Source of the DNA: an uncultured Oscillospiraceae bacterium
Lineage (GTDB): Bacteria; Bacillota; Clostridia; Oscillospirales; Oscillospiraceae
Reading direction: 5' to 3'
DNA length: 21,065 nt
Assembly: GCA_934630495.1 (NCBI GenBank)
Contig: CAKTVW010000040.1
Coordinates: 1-21,065, forward strand
Notes under the pieces: model-generated
What the model was told of the DNA's origin: nothing
Databases searched by the model: none
Seen by the model: only the letters and a program-made list of their open reading frames with translations
Position numbers and translations under genes: made by a program
Shown: positions 1 through 6,898 of the stretch, one piece after another
Numbering within the stretch: position 1 is the first letter of the stretch
How the letters are laid out: every line of letters begins with the position of its first letter

Positions 1-34
1 GCTGACTGATACTAATAAGCCGAAAGCTTGACCT
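1..34 (+). rRNA. 23S rRNA, 3' end (partial)
   Basis: The first bases read as the 3' terminal segment of a bacterial 23S rRNA, with the typical ACTAATAAGCCGAAAGCTTGACC-like ending. The gene body lies outside the window. A 5S rRNA follows about 180 bases later on the same strand, as in a standard 16S-23S-5S operon. The exact mature 3' end is an estimate. Confidence 0.85.
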
Positions 35-215
35 ACGAAGAGAAGGAAGCAGGCTCGAAGTTGCAGCGCAGAGCGCGCCATAACGGTTTTGATTCATTCC
101 TGTTCGGTTTTCAGGGTATATGCCCTGAGGCTGCTGAGTTAGGGAAAGGCCAAACCTCAGCAGTACAATTGAAATGCATTTCTAAGAACAGAATTACCCC
201 GCGAATTTTGTTCGA
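35..215 (+). other. 23S-5S spacer with processing stems
   Basis: This spacer separates the 23S end from the 5S gene. I looked for a tRNA and found none: there is no acceptor/T-arm pair and no CCA end. It contains a short hairpin around 113-129 (CAGGG/CCCTG) and a longer one around 131-168 (CTGCTGAG pairing with CTCAGCAG). These are probably parts of rRNA processing stems. The open frame that crosses it is not a gene. Confidence 0.6.
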
Positions 216-330
216 GTTGGTGTTGATTGCGATGAGGGTCCACCTGTTCCCATCCCGAACACAGAAGTTAAGCTCATCTGCGCCGACAATACTTGCCGGG
301 TGACTGGCCGGGAAGATAGGTAACGCCAAC
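216..330 (+). rRNA. rrf: 5S rRNA
   Basis: This is a complete 5S rRNA of about 115 bases. The conserved core CCCATCCCGAACACAGAAG, the GTTAAGC segment that follows it, and the TGCCGGGTGACTGGCCGGGA region are all present. The 5' GTTGGTG pairs with the 3' end of the gene (TAACGCCAAC). It is the last gene of the rRNA operon and is followed directly by a terminator. Ends are placed from the terminal helix and may be off by a few bases. Confidence 0.95.
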
Positions 331-332
331 AT

Positions 333-363
333 AAGCTCCGTTCGTAAGAACGGAGCTTTTTCT
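333..363 (+). terminator. rRNA operon terminator
   Basis: Intrinsic terminator: an 11-bp perfect stem (AAGCTCCGTTC with GAACGGAGCTT), a 4-base GTAA loop and a run of T residues. It begins three bases after the 5S gene and would end the rRNA transcript. Confidence 0.92.
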
Positions 364-503
364 ATGTCCGGGCAGCTTATTTGACAGTTGTTTTTGGTCT
401 TGTGTTCGTGTGAAAGATGGCGCTGTGAAATTCGGCATTCGTCGTGTTTTGCTATTGAGCTGCTTTTTACAGAAACAAATGTCGGCGGTCGACAGGAGGA
501 TAG

Positions 504-602
504 TCATGTCGGTTTTATAGTCAACGCATCCGCGAAACTGCCGGTTCTTTGCAACGATTCTCTGAATATCAAGCAAGGTGAAGCAGTCATTTGTTGCCGC
601 AT
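504..602 (-). CDS. possible small ORF of 32 codons, unknown
   Basis: A short minus-strand frame beginning MRQQMTASPCLIFRESL. It has better start signals than its length suggests: an AAAGGAG ribosome binding site about 12 bases upstream and a TATAAT -10 box at 658-663, minus strand. The -35 is poor (TTCAAG, 18-base spacing). I do not recognise the product. A second minus frame overlaps it and runs on to about 274, so this could be the start of a longer gene broken by a frameshift. With no homology visible and a decayed neighbourhood, it may equally be chance. Confidence 0.25.
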   Translation of the reverse strand: MRQQMTASPCLIFRESLQRTGSFADALTIKPT

Positions 603-657
603 AGTTCTTTGTTCTCCTTTCCTATACCACATCTTTATGAATTTTTCCACCACTTCG

Positions 658-663
658 ATTATA
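658..663 (-). promoter_or_regulatory. candidate -10 box (minus strand)
   Basis: Perfect TATAAT on the minus strand in an otherwise AT-rich stretch, followed downstream by an AAAGGAG site and an ATG at 602. The matching -35 is weak, so this is only a candidate promoter for the small frame at 504-602. Confidence 0.3.
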
Positions 664-693
664 CTCGCAACTTTATGACTTCTTGAACACTTA

Positions 694-738
694 CCGAAAA
701 AGAGAACTACCATTGCTAAGACAGCAGTTCTCTTTCGG
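694..738. terminator. hairpin, probable terminator of leftward transcription
   Basis: Inverted repeat with 13 paired bases: CCGAAA(AA)GAGAACT against AGTTCTCTTTCGG, with a 17-base loop and a 2-base bulge. On the minus strand it lies 12 bases past the stop of the frame ending at 750 and its 3' arm is T-rich (TTCTCTTTTTCGG). A terminator of leftward transcription is the simplest reading. It could also be the footprint of a small mobile sequence. Confidence 0.5.
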
Positions 739-749
739 TTGGTATCCTG

Positions 750-953
750 TTAAGAATACACAATATCATTCAGTACAATCTCATCAACACAAGCTCGAAT
801 GTTATTCATGGTTCCTGCAATATCATAATATGTATTTATCTTCAAAGGGCCGGACAACGCCGCCTCTAACCGTTCGATCGGCACGGTGGTCGGAAAATAC
901 AGTACAACCGCTCCGTACCAGTCAGGCACGCGCTCCGCGTTTGCTTTGTCCAA
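750..953 (-). CDS. hypothetical protein (67 aa, TTG start), possibly a remnant
   Basis: Minus-strand frame with a TTG start, a plausible GGGAG site about 11 bases upstream, and a hairpin just past its stop. The protein is soluble-looking, with no signal peptide or membrane segment. It contains a segment VVLYFPTTVPIERLEAALSG followed by a region rich in N, I and D. I do not recognise the family. It lies downstream of the small Cys-rich gene (1034-1300) on the same strand, about 80 bases away. It may be the C-terminal remainder of a longer decayed gene, because the frame meets a stop just before the putative start. Confidence 0.35.
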   Translation of the reverse strand: MDKANAERVPDWYGAVVLYFPTTVPIERLEAALSGPLKINTYYDIAGTMNNIRACVDEIVLNDIVYS

Positions 954-1033
954 TATCTGCTCAACTCCCTAAAGTAGGATGGGTGGCTTGCGAGGGGACT
1001 TGCGCCCTAATTTTGCTGATGGCGCGCTACACG

Positions 1034-1300
1034 TTATCTTGATGCACCGGCCTCGTTTTCAGGAACAACTTTCCATTGAAACATATCTTTGAAGTCCGAA
1101 TAACAAGTAGGACATATCCACCGATAGCGATCAGTTGTACAATAGCCGAAATGAAGTGCGTCTCCTTCCTCGGCAAATTTATCCCAGCAAAATTCGCAAT
1201 GGTCATGGTCGTTTCCTGATTTACTCTGATAGCGGGCTTGTATCAAAGCGGCACCGAAAAGGTAATTTATTTGATTTGTTAATCGCCAATCGGATTCCAT
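1034..1300 (-). CDS. small Cys-rich, probably zinc-binding protein (88 aa), unknown function
   Basis: A convincing small gene: the ATG is preceded by GGGAGGAACAGCAA, a strong ribosome binding site. The product starts MESDWRLTNQINYLFGAAL and carries two Cys pairs: C-E-F-C in the DHDHCEFCWDKF segment and C-P-T-C in the WICPTCYSDFKDMF segment, with a further Cys in GYCTTD between them. This looks like a compact zinc site. From memory, proteins with the same DHDHCEFC...WICxxC layout recur as hypothetical genes in Clostridia. I know no proven function, and an immunity-protein role would be a guess. It begins immediately where a truncated IS3 transposase ends, so its original upstream context has been lost. 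Confidence 0.7.
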   Translation of the reverse strand: MESDWRLTNQINYLFGAALIQARYQSKSGNDHDHCEFCWDKFAEEGDALHFGYCTTDRYRWICPTCYSDFKDMFQWKVVPENEAGASR

Positions 1301-1312
1301 TTGCTGTTCCTC

Positions 1313-1783
1313 CCATGATGCAGCGATTGTCGGCCGGTTTGTGCGGGCGTGACATGCTATGAATAATTTTGTTTTCCTGCATCATGTCAAAAAATGCGCT
1401 GCTCGTGAATTGTGCACCTCGGTCAGCCATGATCATATCCGGCCTGCTAAATTCCTGAAATGCCTTCTGCAAAGCAACGAGCGCCAGCTCTGTGGTGCAG
1501 CGCCGACCCTGCGCGTAGCCGACCAAAATCTTGCGATTCACCGAAATGATCCCGCAGGTATAAATTTTCTTCCTCCGAAGTTTCTCTTCGGTAAAATCCA
1601 TGCTCCATACTTTAAGCGCGGAACGCTCCTCGGACTTCAGCTGCGCCCAGACGTTTTCGTGGAGATATCGTTCCGTCGCTGCGCTAGTGTGAACATTTTC
1701 GCGCCGTTTTCAACAGTATTTCGCACATAATCCCTCGGTTTGCATCACTTTTCGTATCCGATATTCCGAACCTTGCAATGACA
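1313..1783 (-). pseudogene. IS3-family transposase (orfB, rve/DDE integrase core), truncated and frameshifted
   Basis: Minus-strand remains of an IS3-family orfB. The recognisable integrase-core blocks in order are VWSMDFTEEKL (first catalytic Asp), a stretch ending PDMIMADRGAQFTS (second Asp) and SMSRPHKPADNRC (just before the catalytic Glu). The expected Glu is missing: the reading breaks at DNRCIM and runs into the ribosome binding site of the next gene, so the 3' third is deleted. Upstream, a piece reading MSLQGSEYRIRKVMQTEGL lies in another frame and hits a stop, while the rve part continues in the neighbouring frame, so there is also a frameshift near 1690-1720. No orfA and no terminal inverted repeats were seen. 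It is not functional. Confidence 0.85.
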
Positions 1784-1807
1784 TACCTGTAGGCTTTTCG
1801 ACACGAT

Positions 1808-1828
1808 GAGCGGCGCAAAGCGCCGCTC
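1808..1828. repeat. perfect 9-bp G+C-rich hairpin
   Basis: GAGCGGCGC and GCGCCGCTC form a perfect 9-bp stem around an AAA loop. It lies between the transposase remnant and the AT-rich tandem repeats, downstream of the minus-strand zinc-ribbon gene. There is no T run after it on either strand, so it is a weak terminator candidate. It may be the downstream end of that gene's transcript. Confidence 0.45.
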
Positions 1829-1836
1829 TCGGTTAC

Positions 1837-1943
1837 TTTAATTATATTTGCACTAATTATATTCGCATCAATTATATTTGCTTAATCATATTCGCGTTGA
1901 TTATATTCGCACTAATATACACGCATCAATTATATTCGCATTA
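1837..1943. repeat. AT-rich tandem repeats of about 15-16 bp
   Basis: Roughly seven imperfect copies of a unit like AATTATATTCGCATC (plus strand) sit head to tail, varying at a few positions (TTTGC or TTCGC; CATC, CACT or GTTG). The block starts past the G+C-rich hairpin and its last copy runs into the stop codon of the minus-strand gene 1941-2870. Its composition is very different from the genes around it. Function unknown: slippage-generated satellite, protein-binding array or transcript tail are all possible. Confidence 0.8.
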
Positions 1944-2870
1944 TGAGCGGTAATACCGCGTCTGGAGCGTGTGCATCATATCGATGTACAGCGCGCGGCA
2001 GCGCGCGGGATCGCCGTGCTCAAGCGCTTCGATGCAGGGCGTCAGCCAACGGCGGCGCAGCTCCGCGTAGCGCTTTTCCGGCTCGTCGCAGCAGTCGATG
2101 CAGGTCACGACGGCGGGCGCCTCGTTATAATACCGCTCGATCAGCGCGGGGCCGTCGGCGCACTGCCGCAGCCAGCCGTCGCGGAACTCCCGCAGCAGCG
2201 TCAGCTCCCTGCAATCATCGGGCTTGCCCTCAAATTCGCAGATTGCCGTGGTGACGAAGCAGAATTTCCCCTTTCGGAAGCCGCCTGACAGGACAGTATA
2301 GTCGCCGGGCGTCCATTTTTCGTCCGGGTGGCGCTCCATCCACTGCCGATTCAGCTCCGTGCGGAAGGGTTCGGCGACCGTCAGCTCCATCTTGCGAACC
2401 AGCGGCGTGAGGAACACGGCCATAACGACCTTGTACTGAAACATAAGCTGACTGCGCTTCGACTTGTGCTTCCACTCCTTCGACGCCTGCATCGCGCCGT
2501 CGACCTCGTCGAGAAGCTGCGTGCAGACCGTGCCGAGAAACGCCGACGGATTGTCCGCCTGCATATAGCAAAGCTCCAGCTCCTGTAAAATGGGCGCGTT
2601 ATCGGCCTCGTAATTGTCGAACGCGGTAAAAAACTCGCGCTTGGAGATCTTGTTATAGTGCTCGGGGTAGTTCAGGATCGTGCCGGGCAGCTTCTCGCGC
2701 AGCAGCGCACGGTCGCCATCCGGGTGCTCCTCAAGGCGGCGCAGCCGTTCAAGCATTTCCGACATCTGCACGCGCGCACCGCAGTACAGGCAGGAAAATT
2801 CTTCAAGCTCCCGCGGCACTTCGATCTCCTTGCCGCACTTCGGGCAGCCGCCCCTTATCATTTCCGACAT
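1941..2870 (-). CDS. zinc-ribbon domain protein, unknown function (309 aa)
   Basis: The ATG at 2870 is chosen over upstream starts because AAAGGAG lies just before it and the protein then begins directly with a zinc ribbon: C9-P-K-C12 and C27-L-Y-C30 (MSEMIRGG then CPKCG). The rest is a mostly helical, charged domain with many Trp, Tyr and Cys residues, including a C-I-D-C-C cluster near residue 260. There is no signal peptide and no membrane segment, so it is probably cytosolic. N-terminal zinc ribbons of this kind usually mark poorly characterised Firmicute proteins, and I cannot assign a role. It is transcribed away from the eut operon. A candidate promoter (TTGACA at 2979-2984, minus strand) lies about 110 bases upstream. 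Confidence 0.8.
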   Translation of the reverse strand: MSEMIRGGCPKCGKEIEVPRELEEFSCLYCGARVQMSEMLERLRRLEEHPDGDRALLREKLPGTILNYPEHYNKISKREFFTAFDNYEADNAPILQELELCYMQADNPSAFLGTVCTQLLDEVDGAMQASKEWKHKSKRSQLMFQYKVVMAVFLTPLVRKMELTVAEPFRTELNRQWMERHPDEKWTPGDYTVLSGGFRKGKFCFVTTAICEFEGKPDDCRELTLLREFRDGWLRQCADGPALIERYYNEAPAVVTCIDCCDEPEKRYAELRRRWLTPCIEALEHGDPARCRALYIDMMHTLQTRYYRS

Positions 2871-2921
2871 CACTCGATCTCCTTTTCTTTCTGATATACT
2901 GAAATCCGACGAAAGCATCAA

Positions 2922-3065
2922 GCGCTTTTATTTTATGGCCGTCGCGGCCGCTTTTATTTTTTCATATTTCAAACGGGCTGTCAACCGATTTTCCGAACTT
3001 TTTTCAAACCGTTCACATTTTTTCTCTCCCTCGGGAAATACTACACCCGAAAAGAGGCGATAGGA
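2922..3065. promoter_or_regulatory. AT-rich divergent intergenic region upstream of the eut operon
   Basis: This AT-rich gap separates the minus-strand zinc-ribbon gene from eutG and should hold both promoters. On the minus strand there is a perfect TTGACA (2979-2984) with AAAAAT 17 bases on. On the plus strand I found no good -35/-10 pair. GGCCG/CGGCC forms a small hairpin near 2938-2950. A 5-bp hairpin (TCGGG/CCCGA, 3031-3050) precedes eutG. I did not find the paired-hairpin antiterminator site used by the EutV regulator in Enterococcus and Listeria, so the control of this operon cannot be read from the sequence. Confidence 0.4.
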
Positions 3066-4118
3066 TTGCAAAGCTTTGTTCTCGGGACGCGGCTGTACTT
3101 CGGAAACGATGCGCTTTCGGCGCTGACGACGCTCCATGCCGCGCGCACCCTGATCGTGACCGACCGTTTTTTCGTCGAAAACGGGACGGCGGCGCGGGTC
3201 GCGTCGCTGTGCGGCGGCGAAACGGCCGTTTTTGACGCCGTGCAGCCCGACCCCGACCTTTCGCTGATCGCGCAGGGCGTCGGAAAAATGCGGGAGCTTC
3301 GGCCGGAACTGCTCGTCGCGCTGGGCGGCGGCAGCGCCATCGACTGCGCCAAGGGGATGCTCGTGCTTGGCAAGTCCGACGCGCGGCTTGCCGCCGTTCC
3401 GACCACCTCGGGCACCGGCTCAGAGGTCACGTCATTTTCCGTTTTGACGCATGAGGGCGTCAAGCATCCGCTGGTGGACGAGCGCCTGCGCCCGTCGATC
3501 GCCATTTTGGACGATTCGCTCCTGACCGCGCTGCCGAAGGGCCTGATCGCGGACGCGGGTATGGACGTGCTGGCGCACTGCCTCGAGGCGGTCGCGGCAA
3601 AAAATTCCTCGCCGTTCACCGATGCGCAGGCGTCGTGGGCGTTCCGTTCGGCGCTGGAAAAGCTGCCCGACTCCTATCGCGGAGATGTCACGGTGCGCGG
3701 AGAGCTGCACTGCGCGGCGACCATGGCGGGCATTGCGTTCGACAACGCGGGGCTGGGGGCATGTCATGCGCTGTCCCATGCGCTGGGCGGCGTGTTCCAT
3801 CTGGCGCACGGGCGGCTGAACGGCATTCTGCTGCCGAAGGTGATCGAGTGGAACGCGGCCGCCGACCCGACGCCCTATTCCCGTCTGGCCGCCTTCTGCG
3901 GGCTGTCCGGAATGCGCGGACTGCTGTTCGCACTGAGCCGTCTGCGGCGGCAGCTTGCCCTGCCCTCCACGCTGACGGAGGCGGGCCTGAGCCGCACGGA
4001 GGTCTTACAGCAGGCGGACGCCGTCTGCGCCGCCGCCGAAAAAGACCCGTGCTCGGCAAGCAACCCGCGTCCCGTCGGGCGCGAGGATTACCGCGCCCTG
4101 CTGCGGGCGGCGCTGTGA
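3066..4118 (+). CDS. eutG: EutG, iron-type alcohol dehydrogenase
   Basis: Group III (iron-dependent) alcohol dehydrogenase, 350 aa, which in this setting reduces acetaldehyde to ethanol and regenerates NAD+ inside the microcompartment. Visible features are the nucleotide-binding GGGS (87-90), the family motif VPTTSGTGSE (111-120), and a metal site with D167, H171, H234 and H248. The spacings are those of the FucO-type family. It starts with TTG at 3066, behind GAGGCGATAGGA. No earlier ATG fits and the protein already begins at the usual first strand. It is slightly shorter than many EutG proteins and has no evident N-terminal targeting helix. It is first in the eut operon, 8 bases ahead of eutA. 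An iron-ADH outside a eut context could act on other alcohols; the neighbours decide the name. Confidence 0.93.
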   Translation: MQSFVLGTRLYFGNDALSALTTLHAARTLIVTDRFFVENGTAARVASLCGGETAVFDAVQPDPDLSLIAQGVGKMRELRPELLVALGGGSAIDCAKGMLVLGKSDARLAAVPTTSGTGSEVTSFSVLTHEGVKHPLVDERLRPSIAILDDSLLTALPKGLIADAGMDVLAHCLEAVAAKNSSPFTDAQASWAFRSALEKLPDSYRGDVTVRGELHCAATMAGIAFDNAGLGACHALSHALGGVFHLAHGRLNGILLPKVIEWNAAADPTPYSRLAAFCGLSGMRGLLFALSRLRRQLALPSTLTEAGLSRTEVLQQADAVCAAAEKDPCSASNPRPVGREDYRALLRAAL

Positions 4119-4126
4119 GGTCCGGC

Positions 4127-5509
4127 ATGGAGGAACGGCTTTTATCCGTCGGCATCGACATCGGCACGACCACCACTCAGCTCGTGATCTCCCGCCTGAC
4201 CGTGCGCAACGAGGGCGCGGCCTTCAGCGTGCCGAAATTTGAGATCGCGGAAAAGGAGGTCGTTTTCCGCAGCCGGATCCATTTTACGCCGCTGCTGTCC
4301 GATGTCCGCATCGATGCCGACGGCGTGCGTCGGATCGTGGAGGCGGAATACGCGGCCTCGGGCTTTTCCAAAAGCGACATCCGCACCGGCGCGGTCATCA
4401 TCACGGGCGAGACGGCACGGAAGGAAAACGCCCGCGAGGTGCTTGAGGCACTGGCGGGCTTCGCGGGGGATTTCGTCGTAGCGACGGCCGGGCCTGCGCT
4501 GGAAAGCATTCTGGCGGGAAAGGGCGCGGGCGCGGAGCGCGTGTCCGCAGAGCGGCGCTGTGCCGTGCTGAATCTGGACATCGGCGGCGGCACGACAAAC
4601 CTTGCGCTGTTTGAAAACGGCACGCTGCGCGACACCGGCTGCCTCAACGTCGGCGGGCGTCTGATGAAATTCGCGCCCGACGGCGCGCTGACCTACCTCT
4701 CCCCTGTTTTGGCGCCGTTTTTCCCGTTCCGCATCGGGCAGCGCCTGAGCGAACGGGAGCTGGAGCCTGTCACGGAGCTGCTGGTGCGCGTGCTGGAGCA
4801 GGCCGTCGGCTGCGCCCCGGCGGGCGAGGAGCTGAAACACTTTATCACCGACAAGACCGTCGCGCTGACCGAGCCGCCGCTGCTGTCGTTTTCCGGCGGC
4901 GTGGCCGATCTGATCGACGACCGCGCGCGCGAACCGTTCGCCTACGGCGATCTCGGCGTTCTGCTGGGCCGCGCGATCTTCCGTTCGCGGCTCTGCGGCG
5001 GCAGCTTCCTCCGCGCAAGCGAAACGATCCGCGCCACGGTGATCGGCGCGGGCAGCCACGCGACGACGCTCTCCGGGAGCACGATCTATTTTTCCGAGGT
5101 GGATTTTCCGTTAAAAAACCTGCCCGTCGCCGCGCTGAGCGCCGACGAGGAGACGCTCGCGGCGGAGGAGCTGGCGCGGCACATTCGGCGGCGCATCGAA
5201 ACGGTCAGTCCCGAGGAGCATCGGGCGGCGCTGGCGCTGCACGGACGGCGCAACATCCGCTTTGCGGAATTATGTAAACTCGCTGACGGACTTGCGCAGG
5301 GCCTTGCCGACTGCCCGGAGCCGCTGGTCATTGCCGTCGAGGAGGACATGGGCAAGGCGCTCGGGCAGGCGGTCGGAACGCTGCTGGCGGGAAAACGGCT
5401 GGTCTGTCTGGACGGCGTGCGCCTTTCCGACGGCGCGTATCTGGACATCGGCGCACCCGTCGCGGAGGGGCAGGCGCTTCCGGTCGTGATAAAAACGCTG
5501 ATACTTTGA
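4127..5509 (+). CDS. eutA: EutA, ethanolamine ammonia-lyase reactivating factor
   Basis: ATP-dependent chaperone-like factor that frees EutBC from damaged cobalamin. The 460-aa protein has the actin/Hsp70-type fold signatures: phosphate-1 loop VGIDIGTTTTQLV near residues 8-20 and phosphate-2 loop LDIGGGTTNLA near 150-160. A conserved INITGETARKENA-like segment here reads IITGETARKENA (91-102). The ATG at 4127 lies 8 bases after the eutG stop with GTGAGG before it. The longer open frame upstream overlaps eutG and is not coding. Length is close to that of known EutA proteins. It sits directly ahead of eutB, as expected for the reactivase of that enzyme. Confidence 0.96.
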   Translation: MEERLLSVGIDIGTTTTQLVISRLTVRNEGAAFSVPKFEIAEKEVVFRSRIHFTPLLSDVRIDADGVRRIVEAEYAASGFSKSDIRTGAVIITGETARKENAREVLEALAGFAGDFVVATAGPALESILAGKGAGAERVSAERRCAVLNLDIGGGTTNLALFENGTLRDTGCLNVGGRLMKFAPDGALTYLSPVLAPFFPFRIGQRLSERELEPVTELLVRVLEQAVGCAPAGEELKHFITDKTVALTEPPLLSFSGGVADLIDDRAREPFAYGDLGVLLGRAIFRSRLCGGSFLRASETIRATVIGAGSHATTLSGSTIYFSEVDFPLKNLPVAALSADEETLAAEELARHIRRRIETVSPEEHRAALALHGRRNIRFAELCKLADGLAQGLADCPEPLVIAVEEDMGKALGQAVGTLLAGKRLVCLDGVRLSDGAYLDIGAPVAEGQALPVVIKTLIL

Positions 5510-5525
5510 ACAGGAGCTGGTGCAT

Positions 5526-6887
5526 TTGAAGCTGAAAACGCTGTTATTCGGTAAAACATACGCCTTTCGGGACGTAAAAGAGGTCCTTGCCAAGGCGAAC
5601 GAGGAAAAATCCGGCGATAAGCTGGCGGGCGTCGCCGCCGAGAGCGCCGAGGAGCGCGTCGCGGCCAAGGTCGTGCTGTCGGAGCTGCCGGTGTCGGAGC
5701 TTCGGGAAAACCCCGTCGTCCCCTACGAGGAGGACGAGGTCACGCGCATCATTCAGGACGATCTGAACGAGCGCATTTACGAGGAGATCAAGGGCTGGAC
5801 CGTCGCGCAGCTTCGGGAATGGCTGCTGGCCGAGACGACGACGGAGGCGGACATCCACCGTATTTCGCGCGGGCTGACGAGCGAGACGGTCGCGGCCGTC
5901 GCGAAGCTGATGAGCAATCTCGACCTCATCACGGCGGCAAAAAAGATCAATGTGACCGCGCACTGCAACACGACCATCGGCCTGCCGGGCACGCTCTCAT
6001 GCCGCTTGCAGCCGAACCACCCGACCGACGATCTCGACGGGATCGTCGCGTCGGTGGTCGAAGGGCTGAGCTACGGCGCGGGCGACGCGGTGATCGGCCT
6101 GAATCCTGCGGGCGACACCGCCGAAAGCGCAAAGAACATTCTTCTCCGTTTCGAGGAGATCAAGCGCCGCCACGCCATTCCGACGCAGACCTGCGTTCTG
6201 GCGCACGTCACCACGCAGATGCGGGCGATCGAGGCAGGCGCGCCCGCCGACCTGATCTTCCAGTCCATCGCCGGGTCGCAGAAGGGCAACGAGGCCTTCG
6301 GCTTCAACGGCAAGACGATCGAGGACGCACGGCAGCTTGCCCTGACGCGCGGCGCGGCCGAGGGGCCGAACGTGCTGTATTTCGAGACGGGACAAGGCTC
6401 CGAGCTTTCCAGCGAGGCGCACCACGGCGCGGATCAGGTGACGATGGAGGCCCGCTGCTACGGCTTCGCGCGGCGCTATCGGCCCTTCCTGGTCAACACG
6501 GTCGTTGGTTTTATCGGGCCGGAATACCTCTACGACGCGCGGCAGGTCATCCGCGCCGGGCTGGAGGATCATTTTATGGGCAAGCTGACCGGCATCCCCA
6601 TGGGCTGCGACGCATGCTATACCAACCACATGAAGGCCGATCAGAACGACATTGAAAACCTCTGCGTTCTGCTGACCGCCGCGCACTGCAACTATTTCAT
6701 GGGCATCCCGCACGGCGACGACGTCATGCTCAATTATCAGACCACCGGCTTCCACGAAACGGCCACGCTGCGGGAGCTGTTCGGCCTGACCGCGATCCCG
6801 CCGTTCCAGAAATGGCTGGAGCGCATGGGCTTCGTGGAAAACGGCCGCCTGACCGCAAAGGCCGGTGACGGCTCGTGGCTGCTGTAA
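5526..6887 (+). CDS. eutB: EutB, ethanolamine ammonia-lyase large subunit
   Basis: Catalytic large subunit of the adenosylcobalamin-dependent lyase that converts ethanolamine to acetaldehyde and ammonia. I place the start at the TTG at 5526, 9 bases after AGGAG, rather than the GTG at 5520. This gives a 453-aa protein, the same length as the E. coli enzyme, beginning MKLKTLLFGKTYAF. With this start the substrate-binding residues known in E. coli fall at identical numbers: R160, Q162, N193, E287 and D362 are all present. The long identical blocks (AHCNTTIGLPGTLSCR, FIGPEYLYDARQV) leave no doubt about the family. It is followed 11 bases later by eutC, its partner subunit. Confidence 0.98.
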   Translation: MKLKTLLFGKTYAFRDVKEVLAKANEEKSGDKLAGVAAESAEERVAAKVVLSELPVSELRENPVVPYEEDEVTRIIQDDLNERIYEEIKGWTVAQLREWLLAETTTEADIHRISRGLTSETVAAVAKLMSNLDLITAAKKINVTAHCNTTIGLPGTLSCRLQPNHPTDDLDGIVASVVEGLSYGAGDAVIGLNPAGDTAESAKNILLRFEEIKRRHAIPTQTCVLAHVTTQMRAIEAGAPADLIFQSIAGSQKGNEAFGFNGKTIEDARQLALTRGAAEGPNVLYFETGQGSELSSEAHHGADQVTMEARCYGFARRYRPFLVNTVVGFIGPEYLYDARQVIRAGLEDHFMGKLTGIPMGCDACYTNHMKADQNDIENLCVLLTAAHCNYFMGIPHGDDVMLNYQTTGFHETATLRELFGLTAIPPFQKWLERMGFVENGRLTAKAGDGSWLL

Positions 6888-6898
6888 AGGAGGCGCGC

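Noticed and set aside
35..215. tRNA gene in the 23S-5S spacer
   Set aside because: No cloverleaf arms, T-loop consensus or CCA end could be laid out. The paired segments fit rRNA processing stems instead.
388..678. Plus-strand 96-codon frame after the rRNA terminator
   Set aside because: It has no ribosome binding site and no family resemblance, and it runs antisense to the better-supported minus-strand signals.
1221..1783. An active insertion sequence
   Set aside because: The transposase lacks its catalytic Glu and C-terminus and has a frameshift and stop upstream. No orfA or terminal inverted repeats were found.
2928..3065. EutV-type dual-hairpin antitermination site upstream of eutG
   Set aside because: Only a 5-bp hairpin and one small G+C hairpin are visible. 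I could not find two similar stem-loops with the conserved loop bases followed by a terminator.
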